Shown here piece by piece: positions 51,655 through 59,869 of a DNA stretch of 64,000 nt; positions within the stretch are counted from its first letter, which is position 1, and every line of letters begins with the position of its first letter. The translations under genes and the position numbers were made by a program. The stretch is taken from positions 75,121 to 139,120 of the forward strand of contig CACWLG010000006.1 in assembly GCA_902761635.1 (NCBI GenBank), in the 5' to 3' direction. Source of the stretch: Oscillospiraceae bacterium (GTDB lineage Bacteria; Bacillota; Clostridia; Oscillospirales; Oscillospiraceae). The notes below the pieces were generated by a model that saw only the letters and a list, made by a program, of their open reading frames with translations, ran no database searches and was not told the DNA's origin.

Positions 51655-53190
51655 CTATCTTTTTATAAGCTGTACAAGTGCTTTCTGCTGCTCCCTGCTG
51701 CACGCAAGACTCACATGCAGCACCGTGCCGATGACGCCGCAGACGCCGGCGCACAAAATCAGCGAAATCCACCCATGTGGTGTATACAAGCGGGACAGGC
51801 CAGTGAGACAGGCCGTAATCACACCGCATGAAATCACATTGCGGATTATATCCGGATAAAAGGTCCCCGCCGGCAGCTCCAGCACGTGGGCCATATACAG
51901 CGGATTGGAAACAAAATTTATAAAACTCATGACCGCAACCGTCGTCCAGGCCACGGCATAGACGCCCATGCGGGCATATCTGATAAGCACGTACATACCG
52001 GCAACATTGAAAAGTCCCCCAAGCAGAGTGACATAGCAGGGAAATTTCTGCTTCAGCTTGAGGGTATAGATATAGTAAAGCGGGTGCATGGCACCGTTGG
52101 GGATACAGGTCATGATGGTCACGACGGTCAGTCTGTAGATCAGCTCCGTGTCCTCCCCCGGTATCCAGAGCCGGTAGAAGGCCTGCCCAAGCGCCACAAA
52201 TCCGGCAAAGGCGACGTTTGCCAAAAGGCCGGAAACCTTCATCGAGATTTTCAGTTCCTTCAGCAGCTCGTCCTTTCCGCGTTCGGCATAGGTCTTGAGA
52301 AAGTGCGGAATGAACGCCTGATCCACAACAGTATAGAGACTCTGCACAATGGTGTCCACAGTTTTTGCGATGGCGAGCTGGCCCATGGCGAGGGAGGAAA
52401 GCATCTGGTTGCACACCAGCAGATCGAGCCCGCTGTTGAGAAGATTACCCACCATATTAAAGGAGGCCCAGAAGCCCTCCATTACCAGAAGCCTGACTGC
52501 CGCAAAGGAGTAATTCTCCCGGGCGATGTGCAGCACAGGCAGCAGCTTCCGGCTCATCCAGAGGTCGGACAGAGCAATAACGAGCGCAGCGCTCAGTGTG
52601 CCGAGTCCAACCCAGGCGACCCTGGCCGGGAGCAGCAGATAAGCCGCCACCAGCACCAGGGCGTTCGTGATATAGGACAACAGCTTGAAACAGCCCTTCC
52701 AGTCCATGCGGTTGCGTACATATCCCGCACAGCCGAACACGGAAAAAACCGTTGTCACCCAAAAGGCAATGAAGGAGAAAACAAACAGCAGCTTGACGTC
52801 CGCCACAAGTTGGGTCGGGACAGAGATCAGACGATCCAGGAAAAAGGTCATCAGCAGCGCCAGCGTCAGCAGCGCAAAGCCCAGATAGACATTTCCCCAG
52901 AACACTGAGGCATAATAACGATTCGCCTGGTCGATGTCCCCCCTGTGATAGCTCAGGCCGATGTAGCGTGCCGCATAGATATTCAGCGCCGTGGTCACGA
53001 TCGTGGCATATTGAGTAAATTGCTTGGCAAGCGTTACAAAACCATAGGCCTCGGTTCCGACAGTACCTGTGATATACGGCGTCAGAATCAGGGTGATCCC
53101 GTAGTTAACGACATAGGCCATGCCCGTGACAAGCATCGTGCGCGCCATATGCAGGAGCTTGTTTCGTTTTTCGGAATTGTCTTCCGGCAT
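51655..53190 (-). CDS. wzx: Polysaccharide flippase Wzx (PST/MOP family)
   Basis: 511 aa with 12-14 TM helices. MAYVVNYGITLILTPYITGTVGTEAYGF is the family's opening pattern (first part shown), and the rest has evenly spaced helices with short loops. It flips undecaprenyl-linked repeat units outward. ATG 53190 follows GAGGGG at about 10 nt; a GTG one codon upstream is possible. It lies between the Wzy gene and the fused glycosyltransferase. Confidence 0.9.
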   Translation of the reverse strand: MPEDNSEKRNKLLHMARTMLVTGMAYVVNYGITLILTPYITGTVGTEAYGFVTLAKQFTQYATIVTTALNIYAARYIGLSYHRGDIDQANRYYASVFWGNVYLGFALLTLALLMTFFLDRLISVPTQLVADVKLLFVFSFIAFWVTTVFSVFGCAGYVRNRMDWKGCFKLLSYITNALVLVAAYLLLPARVAWVGLGTLSAALVIALSDLWMSRKLLPVLHIARENYSFAAVRLLVMEGFWASFNMVGNLLNSGLDLLVCNQMLSSLAMGQLAIAKTVDTIVQSLYTVVDQAFIPHFLKTYAERGKDELLKELKISMKVSGLLANVAFAGFVALGQAFYRLWIPGEDTELIYRLTVVTIMTCIPNGAMHPLYYIYTLKLKQKFPCYVTLLGGLFNVAGMYVLIRYARMGVYAVAWTTVAVMSFINFVSNPLYMAHVLELPAGTFYPDIIRNVISCGVITACLTGLSRLYTPHGWISLILCAGVCGVIGTVLHVSLACSREQQKALVQLIKR

Positions 53191-53213
53191 CACCGGCGGC
53201 CCCCTCTGCTTTT

Positions 53214-54536
53214 TTATAATGCGTTTTCAGCTTGCTTTTTTTGCGGCCTCGCGGTGTTTCTGATGTTCACCAGGGTGCGTTTACGCGTGCCGGCGGCATG
53301 ACAGCCGACAGCCGCAGCCATAAAACAGGCCACCACTCTATAGTCAAAGTTTCCGCCCAGGCAGCGCTCTGTCAGTCCGTTGATGGTCAGGAAGCTCATA
53401 ATTCCCGTACAGAATCGGTACTGATCCTCCTGCAGGCTGTTCATGTCGCGGAAGGAATAAAGCATCATATAGAAAAACGCAGCCAGGCCCAGCAGTCCGG
53501 AGTTGAGCCAGGTCTCCAGAATGACGTTATGCGCACCGGTTGTGAGGGAGGCCATAAAGGGATTTTTTCGCATGCTGAAGCCTGTCTGAAATTTCAAAAG
53601 GGCTGTCGGGTCTCGCCAGAACATGCCATAGCCGAAGCCCGTCATGGTTCTGTTCGCCATCATCACGTCGATGACCCTCCGCCAGATCGGGATGCGCCCG
53701 GTAAGTGTGGCGTCCTTTCCCATTGCCACCAGCATATCCTCAAACAGAGGCATCAGCGCCAGCATACAGAACAGGAAAACAACATTGACCGTGATATACA
53801 TCAGCCCCAGCGGTACGCGGACAGGCTTAAACAGGTAAATAGCGAGCACGGCGAAGACCACCGTGATGATAGCGCCGGTTGCCTGGCACATAAAAAGCAG
53901 GACGAGCTGGACAAACAGAAGCATCCACCATTTCAGCTCTCGCTTGTGTAGCTTTCTTTTTTCATGCAGCAACAGAACCGTCATCACGATTCCAAAATCG
54001 AGCTCGGTGCCGCAGGCGTTTTTTGTCTGAAAAAGCCCGACAAGCGCATGGGCCTGTCCCTCCTCGTCCGAAAAGCCATAGCCGGGAAAACATATGATGA
54101 AGAAAACCGTTATCAGGACAAATGCCCCCTGGGCAATACAGACCATTTGCAGGATCTTAAACAGGCTGTATCTCTCCTGAAGCCAGATCACGAACAGCAT
54201 CGTTACCACAAGGCGCACGCAGGTGATGATCTGCGCCTTCTTATCAAAAGTGACCAGCATGGAAATACCGAAGCAGGAGAACACGAACAGATACATTACC
54301 CAGTATTTCCTGTCCAGATGCAGCAGCTCAACATCCTGCCAGGAGCCGCCGCTGGAGAACATAATGAGGACGAGCTCCAACACGAAAGCGCCGTATTCGA
54401 GAATGGTCTCCATGGATTCGCCCACAACCTTTGTCAGGTTTCCGGGGAAACCGAGTGACACCAAAAGGCTGTATATGATCGCCAATTCAAAGAAGATCTC
54501 GGTCTCAAGCTTCCTCTCGTTATTTGGATTTGTCAA
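53214..54536 (-). CDS. wzy: O-antigen ligase/polymerase-like Wzy
   Basis: 440 aa, about 10-11 TM helices. The Wzy_C/WaaL-type landmark is the loop around GRIPIWRRVIDVMMANRTMTGFGYG (partly shown) followed by AHNVILETWLNSGLLGL with the conserved His. It polymerises the flipped repeat units outside the membrane. It starts with TTG (54534-54536), supported by AGGAGG 7 nt upstream. The VanZ-like gene is 89 nt upstream. Confidence 0.88.
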   Translation of the reverse strand: MTNPNNERKLETEIFFELAIIYSLLVSLGFPGNLTKVVGESMETILEYGAFVLELVLIMFSSGGSWQDVELLHLDRKYWVMYLFVFSCFGISMLVTFDKKAQIITCVRLVVTMLFVIWLQERYSLFKILQMVCIAQGAFVLITVFFIICFPGYGFSDEEGQAHALVGLFQTKNACGTELDFGIVMTVLLLHEKRKLHKRELKWWMLLFVQLVLLFMCQATGAIITVVFAVLAIYLFKPVRVPLGLMYITVNVVFLFCMLALMPLFEDMLVAMGKDATLTGRIPIWRRVIDVMMANRTMTGFGYGMFWRDPTALLKFQTGFSMRKNPFMASLTTGAHNVILETWLNSGLLGLAAFFYMMLYSFRDMNSLQEDQYRFCTGIMSFLTINGLTERCLGGNFDYRVVACFMAAAVGCHAAGTRKRTLVNIRNTARPQKKQAENAL

Positions 54537-54625
54537 GGTTCCCCCTCCTTCCCTACTGACTGTGATCGCAAAGCATGGCGCAAATTCTGCCGGGAAAACG
54601 GAGAGCGTTCTGTCAAGGGATCGTA

Positions 54626-55324
54626 TCAGTTGTTATCTGAAGGGCTCATCCGTCGAACAAGCTTGAACAGCAGAAGCCCCACGCAGGCGCCCAGCGTATT
54701 GGCAGCCATGTCCTCCAGGTCACATTGGCCGTTGCGCATCAGAAGCTGCGTCGTCTCGATGATGGTCGTCAGCAGCATACCGAGCGGCAGCACAACACTC
54801 AGTTTGGCAAGCCGCGGATGGATCGCAGCAAAGAGCGCCCCGATCGGCACAAACATCGCAATATTCAGCCACAGATGCTGCAGCGGCTCAAGAGAATGTC
54901 GGTTGATCGCCTCTTCTATGGATTCAAAGCTCAGCAGAATATCGGTCTGCACATGCCCTTTTCGGGAGAAGACCGTCACATAGCTTACCATCAGCAGATA
55001 GAGAAAAAACATCACCAGCGCGGTTTTGTTCAGCTCCCCAAAATGCCGGACGATAAATACAAAAAAGGCAAAAACTCCAAAGAAAGCCGCCAGAATCAGC
55101 AGTGCCAGAAAGACGAAGCTTAAGCCGCCCATTTGACTGATGATCAGAACCAGCGGCAGGGAGATCAGCAGATAGACCACCAGCAGCACAACTGCAAGCA
55201 TCGGGATGGAGGAGCGGCTTGAGGCGCGCTTGGCAACCGCCTGAAAGAGATAAAAATACCCGCACAGAAGCAGAATTACGATCAGCAGCAATTGCATGCT
55301 GTCTATTGTTCCGGTTCGCCCCAT
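54626..55324 (-). CDS. VanZ-family membrane protein
   Basis: 232 aa. Four N-terminal helices precede a VanZ domain (about 115-225) with VTVFSRKG, LWLNIAMFVPIGALFA, TTIIETTQLLMRNGQCDLEDMAANTLG (partly shown). VanZ homologues are frequent in Firmicutes polysaccharide loci; teicoplanin resistance is not implied. AGGAG is 8 nt before the ATG. It belongs to the main EPS operon, between the 67-aa protein and Wzy. Confidence 0.88.
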   Translation of the reverse strand: MGRTGTIDSMQLLLIVILLLCGYFYLFQAVAKRASSRSSIPMLAVVLLVVYLLISLPLVLIISQMGGLSFVFLALLILAAFFGVFAFFVFIVRHFGELNKTALVMFFLYLLMVSYVTVFSRKGHVQTDILLSFESIEEAINRHSLEPLQHLWLNIAMFVPIGALFAAIHPRLAKLSVVLPLGMLLTTIIETTQLLMRNGQCDLEDMAANTLGACVGLLLFKLVRRMSPSDNN

Positions 55325-55381
55325 TTTCCAGGCTCCTTTCCGTCAAAACAATATGTATCGCAGCCCGACCGGCCCCGCCTG

Positions 55382-55585
55382 TCAGGCAAGAGGGGCTGCC
55401 GTGGTCTGAAGATTCGGGAGGATTCCCGAGTAATCAAAACGTATGCGGGCGATAAGCGACTGATAGATTTCCAGTGCTATTTCCATCGGATGTGCGCCGA
55501 GCACAAAGCCTGCCACAACCAAGGCCAGGCCGGCCACAAGAACGGCTGCAAGGATGATCAAAAGGATTTTTCGAAACTGTTTCAT
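55382..55585 (-). CDS. 67-aa single-pass membrane protein
   Basis: 67 aa, not recognised. A basic start MKQFRKILL, one TM helix (about 8-31), then a 35-residue outside tail. Its ATG overlaps the stop of the BY-kinase gene (ATGA), and GAGGAGG lies just upstream, so it is almost certainly translated together with the kinase. A partner or modulator of the Wzz/kinase is a reasonable guess. Confidence 0.75.
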   Translation of the reverse strand: MKQFRKILLIILAAVLVAGLALVVAGFVLGAHPMEIALEIYQSLIARIRFDYSGILPNLQTTAAPLA

Positions 55586-58149
55586 TCCTCTACCTCCTCG
55601 CCGCGGTATTTACGTCCGCGCGAAACCGCAGCGCGGAACATGGACGGTATCGCCCCAAGAACTGTCCGAAATACGAGCCAGAACATCAGCAGGGCAAGGG
55701 CAAAAGCGCTCAGAGAAAGGCCGGCGGCGACAAGCTTGTCAGCAAGCTCCGTATAAGTATGCAGCAGGGCACTCAAACCGCTCGCACCATAGGCAAAGCC
55801 TGCGGCAGAAAGGCCAGCAAACAGGAGAGCTGCCGCCAGAAGCAGCCCCAGGCATAGGGCCGTTACCGGGACCGCAAGCAGGATGTACAGCAGGAGACTC
55901 CCCTTTTTGGCATGTCGTGCGGTTTTGGCCGCAGGCTTCACCGTTTCAGATGCCGGCGTCTCCGGGGAAACAGTCTCCGCCGCATCACAAGGGTCTGCCG
56001 GGGAATCTGTCACTTCTGCATTGCTTCCTTCTGCCGGCTCCTCTGCCCTTATCTGATTGGGGATCATATTGACTGTATCCGCCGCATCATTCTCGTCGAG
56101 AATCACGATCGGTCCTGGAGGCGCGGACTGCTCAGTCGTGTGCGTCGTTCTCCGCCTGAAGCTGACGGAATGGACGGTGTGTGTGTTCTTCTTGTGTTCT
56201 GCACTTGTCAGGTGTTCTTCGCTGTCTTCCGGGATCTTCTCGCTTTTCTCAGGCAGCAGGATCCTGCCCGGCTGTTCCTCGGGAGGCGCGCTTTCCTCAG
56301 CGCGATAAGCTGTGCTGACAGCCTCATCCTCATAATCCGCAGCGTTTTCAGGTGCAGTCGGCTGCGCCTCACTTTGCCCATCCGCGTTGTCAGGAACAGC
56401 GTCTGACGGATTGCTTCCCCAGTCATTGCTGAGACCGATGCGCACAAGCTCCGTGATTGTCTCCTGCGTAGTGGGCGCTTCAGGCTTCTCTTCCGTTTTC
56501 TCTATGGTATCCTCATAGATGTTCCGCCGTTTTGGCAGCTCACCGGTCTCGATCTGATTTTCTTTATCGGGCGCCGCCGGCTCTTCTCTCTTGTGACGGC
56601 TGAAACGGCTGCCCTTTTTCTCTTTCTTTTTCTTGCCTTTGCCAGCGCCGATTTTGACGTCCGGCGTCGTTTTCCCGTCGTCGTCAAAGCCGTATTTTTC
56701 TTCCTCCTGTTTCTTCTTGGCAGCCTTCTGGGAAATGTTTTTCTTGCGCTCGTCAATAGACGGCGTCATGCCGATCGCCTTGCCGGAGACAACATTGTTG
56801 ACAACGCATCCCAATACACGCGTACCGGACTTATCCAGTTTTTCAAGGGTGCTTTGAATCTCCGGAAGAGAGGACTGGTCGTAGCCGATGACAAAAAGAA
56901 CCGAATCGGCAACCTGATTAAGGCTCAATGTGCCGGAAACCTCGCCCACAGGAGGTGCGTCCATGATCACATATTCATAGCGCTGCTTAAGATTCTCAAC
57001 CAGTTCAATCAGCATATTGTCCACGCTGATGGCATTATGCTCCAGCACGGCAGGCAGGAGGTCAAGATAGCCGGAGAGTGTAGTGATGGCTTCCTCTGTG
57101 GTCACATCGCCGCGGTAGAGCGCATTGAGGGAGTGCTCGTAATCCACCTTGTTCAGGAAAAGCGCGCCAAGGTTCGGGTTGCGGGTATCAAAGTCGATCA
57201 GAAGCGTTTTGTGTTCCATGTCCGAAAGCTGGATGCCGAGGTTTGCGGCCACGGTCGTCTTACCCTCCCCCGCGATTGCCGAGGTCACATAAAAGCACTG
57301 GTGCCCCTCTCTGGATCCCAGCCGGTTGCGCAGGATATAGGCCGCAGCGGAGAAGTTCTGCACCACAAGCGAATTGCCGACCTCGTCGCGTGTCATAATG
57401 GAGTCTTTGCGCTTGTAGTATGCGTTGTCGCGCGGAATAACGCCGATCGTCTCCAGGCCAAAGAGCGTCTCCACATCGCGCACATTGTTGAGTGTCGGGT
57501 GCATCAGCAGCTCCACCACAGCAAAGCCGACGCCCGCAGCAAAGCCCAGCAGAGTTAGCAGCACGACCTTGTTGTTGCCGCCGCCCACCACGCCGACCAG
57601 CTCCGCAACCGGTTCATTGATGATCTCCAGGGAGCCAAGCTGCAGGGTCTTGGGCAGAATATTGCTTGCGTGTTGAAGGATGCTGTTCCAGACGGCCAGT
57701 CCCTCTTCGGCATTGCGCCAGGTGAGCCTCATCTCCAGAATCTGTGTGCTGTTATACTGTGTGACCGTGATGGCGCTTCTGATCTGGGCAACCGTATAAC
57801 CAAGCAGCTCATTTTCGTTGATGACATCGGTGAGCACGCGCTCGCTGCGAAGCACATAGCGCACAGCGTCCACCATATCCTCCGCCAGGTGAAAGTCATT
57901 CACATTCGGGGCGTTGTAGCCGCCGACATACTGTCCGTCCAGATTTTTCGATGTAACGGCGAAGGAGCCGCTGATATTGAAGGACTGATAGGAGCTGCGC
58001 ACGACGGTCATGGCCGAGAGGATCAGGCCAAAGGTCAGTCCCACCAGCGACAGCGCCACGATGATCATCCAACGCTTCTGCAGGGCGAAGAGCAGGTCAC
58101 TCACCCGCACCCGTATTACACCGTTTTGTGTTGATTCAGTACCTTGCAA
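55582..58149 (-). CDS. Wzz-type copolymerase fused to a BY-kinase, with a long tail and C-terminal TM helices
   Basis: 855 aa. Residues 27-51 and 194-217 are the two Wzz TM helices flanking an extracellular loop. The ATPase has Walker A GEGKTT (294-299), Walker A' LLIDFDTRNPN and Walker B VIMDAPP (394-400). Beyond about 470 comes a 265-residue low-complexity tail (first Lys-, then Glu/Pro/Thr-rich) and then about three TM-length segments (about 738-835), which standard CpsCD/Wzc proteins lack. The usual C-terminal tyrosine cluster is absent. It controls chain length and export. TTG start with AAAGGAGG 9 nt upstream. Confidence 0.87.
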   Translation of the reverse strand: MQGTESTQNGVIRVRVSDLLFALQKRWMIIVALSLVGLTFGLILSAMTVVRSSYQSFNISGSFAVTSKNLDGQYVGGYNAPNVNDFHLAEDMVDAVRYVLRSERVLTDVINENELLGYTVAQIRSAITVTQYNSTQILEMRLTWRNAEEGLAVWNSILQHASNILPKTLQLGSLEIINEPVAELVGVVGGGNNKVVLLTLLGFAAGVGFAVVELLMHPTLNNVRDVETLFGLETIGVIPRDNAYYKRKDSIMTRDEVGNSLVVQNFSAAAYILRNRLGSREGHQCFYVTSAIAGEGKTTVAANLGIQLSDMEHKTLLIDFDTRNPNLGALFLNKVDYEHSLNALYRGDVTTEEAITTLSGYLDLLPAVLEHNAISVDNMLIELVENLKQRYEYVIMDAPPVGEVSGTLSLNQVADSVLFVIGYDQSSLPEIQSTLEKLDKSGTRVLGCVVNNVVSGKAIGMTPSIDERKKNISQKAAKKKQEEEKYGFDDDGKTTPDVKIGAGKGKKKKEKKGSRFSRHKREEPAAPDKENQIETGELPKRRNIYEDTIEKTEEKPEAPTTQETITELVRIGLSNDWGSNPSDAVPDNADGQSEAQPTAPENAADYEDEAVSTAYRAEESAPPEEQPGRILLPEKSEKIPEDSEEHLTSAEHKKNTHTVHSVSFRRRTTHTTEQSAPPGPIVILDENDAADTVNMIPNQIRAEEPAEGSNAEVTDSPADPCDAAETVSPETPASETVKPAAKTARHAKKGSLLLYILLAVPVTALCLGLLLAAALLFAGLSAAGFAYGASGLSALLHTYTELADKLVAAGLSLSAFALALLMFWLVFRTVLGAIPSMFRAAVSRGRKYRGEEVEE

Positions 58150-58165
58150 GAGCAGGCACCTCCTT

Positions 58166-59869
58166 TTACGTCTGGTTCACGGAAGCTGTATTCTTCCTTT
58201 TCCGTTTGCGCACGAAATGAACGATCAATACCGTCAGTCCTATGACACCGAGAACAAGCAGGACCGCGTAAATAATATAGTGTACAAGATAGGAATCCCG
58301 CAGGTTGATTGTCTGGATCTCCGCACTGTCGAGCACACGCACATCATATCGGGTCTCTCTGTCGCCGCCCTTGAGCAGATAATAGGCGCCGGGGTCAAGC
58401 GACTCCATATTCATTGTACTGCCCGAGGAGGTCCAGGTGTAGATCAGCCCGTTTCTGTCAGAGTACAGCGCCAGGTTGATGCCGGGGATCTGCATGTCGC
58501 TGAACTCATCGGTAATACCGAACTGAACACGGATCATGCGGTTGGTAGCTTCGACCGTTGTATCGCATTCACCTGACATATAGCCGAAAGCATCTACCGG
58601 CACAAGCAGCTCCGGCTGCGTGATGCGATAATTGCCGACAGCCTCTGTCTGCCGGATGCGATAGGTCGTCCCCTTCTCCACAGCGTCAAGCACGAACTTG
58701 CCGTTCTGGTTGGTTGTAAGCTCGATCGGTTCCCCGCGTCCTGACAGGATCTCAAACTTCGCGCCGGCAATCCCACTTTCGGGGTAAAGCTCGTCGTTGA
58801 GCGAGAAACGGATACGGATGCGCGGGCAGGCAACGGTTTCCGGCGCGGGCATCACTGTGGATTTTTTGACAACCTGGACCTCAATGTCCTCGAGGATGCC
58901 CGCATAATACTGCGGGATCTCCCGTTCTCTCAGGAGATAGTTGCCGAGGTACAGCTCCCCGCTTTCCCCGAGGCCGTTCTCGTCGCAGATGATTTCATCC
59001 ACGATCTGGCCGATACGGTAGCGCAGCGTTCCGTCAGCGGTGATGATGTTCTCGGCCGCAACCACGTCAAAGCTGCCGCCGGGAATTTTCCCGCCGTTTT
59101 CGCTGTCCACCATCTGCACACGGATGACATTCTTTGAGGGCATGACCGGAACACGCACGACATAGGGATCCGGCCAGTCATAGATGTCATTCAGCACAAA
59201 TTCAATGTTTTCGGAGGCGTCATAGCCTTCCGCCTCGGTCAGCTCATGCAGCTCATAGGTACCGGCTGCCAGCTTCTCCGGGAAGTAATAGGTGCCTGCT
59301 TCCGTTGTCTCATAAAACCGGAAGGACACGCGTTCCGGATAATAGGTGTTCAGAATCTGCAGGGCATGCTTATCTCCGTACAGTTCAAACTGTACGCTGG
59401 CTTCCTTCACGGTACGGTCGGTCTCCGCATCGACCAGCATGACATAGACTGCGGATTTCCGTCCCAGGTCCGGATCATCTCCCGGTCCTTCTCCCTGGCC
59501 GTTGCCGCCGCCGTCACCGCCGCCGCTGCCGCCGCCGCTGCCCGGCAGATCGGGAGTCGGCGTAACCGTCGGTGTCGGTGTGGGTGTGGGCGTCGGCGAG
59601 GGGATTATATCGAAGGTCGGGACGGGCGACCACCCTCCTCCGCCGCCATCGTCATCCCGCTGAGCGGTCATGGTGGGTGTGGGAACGCCTGCACCGCCGT
59701 GATCGTCCCCATACCACGGGTCAACCTCATCGTGGTCGGGTATATGTACAAGATAGAGACACAGCAGCAGAATGATAAGCATCAGGATCAGCAACAGCGC
59801 GCTGAACATATCCGACGCAGGCTGCCAATAGTTCAGTTCACTTTCGGGCTGCTTGCTTTTTTTCTTCAT
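58166..59869 (-). CDS. MotB/ExbD-like membrane protein with extracellular Cna-B-like domains
   Basis: 567 aa. The N-terminus ELNYWQPASDMFSALLLIL (11-29) has the Trp, the Asp (D20) and the helix pattern of the MotB/ExbD/ZorB stator subunit. Outside follow a Thr/Pro stalk (about 62-106), a Gly-rich stretch, and three or four Cna-B/SpaA-like beta-sandwich repeats (about 138-525) with YELHELTEAEGYD and FVLDAVEKGTTYRI type signatures. A second TM helix (about 530-552) and a basic cytosolic tail end it. No OmpA-type peptidoglycan-binding domain is present. Its ATG overlaps the stop of the MotA-EAL gene, strongly suggesting one complex. Confidence 0.82.
   Translation of the reverse strand: MKKKSKQPESELNYWQPASDMFSALLLILMLIILLLCLYLVHIPDHDEVDPWYGDDHGGAGVPTPTMTAQRDDDGGGGGWSPVPTFDIIPSPTPTPTPTPTVTPTPDLPGSGGGSGGGDGGGNGQGEGPGDDPDLGRKSAVYVMLVDAETDRTVKEASVQFELYGDKHALQILNTYYPERVSFRFYETTEAGTYYFPEKLAAGTYELHELTEAEGYDASENIEFVLNDIYDWPDPYVVRVPVMPSKNVIRVQMVDSENGGKIPGGSFDVVAAENIITADGTLRYRIGQIVDEIICDENGLGESGELYLGNYLLREREIPQYYAGILEDIEVQVVKKSTVMPAPETVACPRIRIRFSLNDELYPESGIAGAKFEILSGRGEPIELTTNQNGKFVLDAVEKGTTYRIRQTEAVGNYRITQPELLVPVDAFGYMSGECDTTVEATNRMIRVQFGITDEFSDMQIPGINLALYSDRNGLIYTWTSSGSTMNMESLDPGAYYLLKGGDRETRYDVRVLDSAEIQTINLRDSYLVHYIIYAVLLVLGVIGLTVLIVHFVRKRKRKNTASVNQT

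Noticed and set aside
59555-59690. Repeat array (possible CRISPR or VNTR) from short GTCGGTGTGGGTG-like units
   Set aside because: It is the coding sequence of the Pro/Thr stalk and Gly-rich spacer in the MotB-like protein, in frame, with no spacers.
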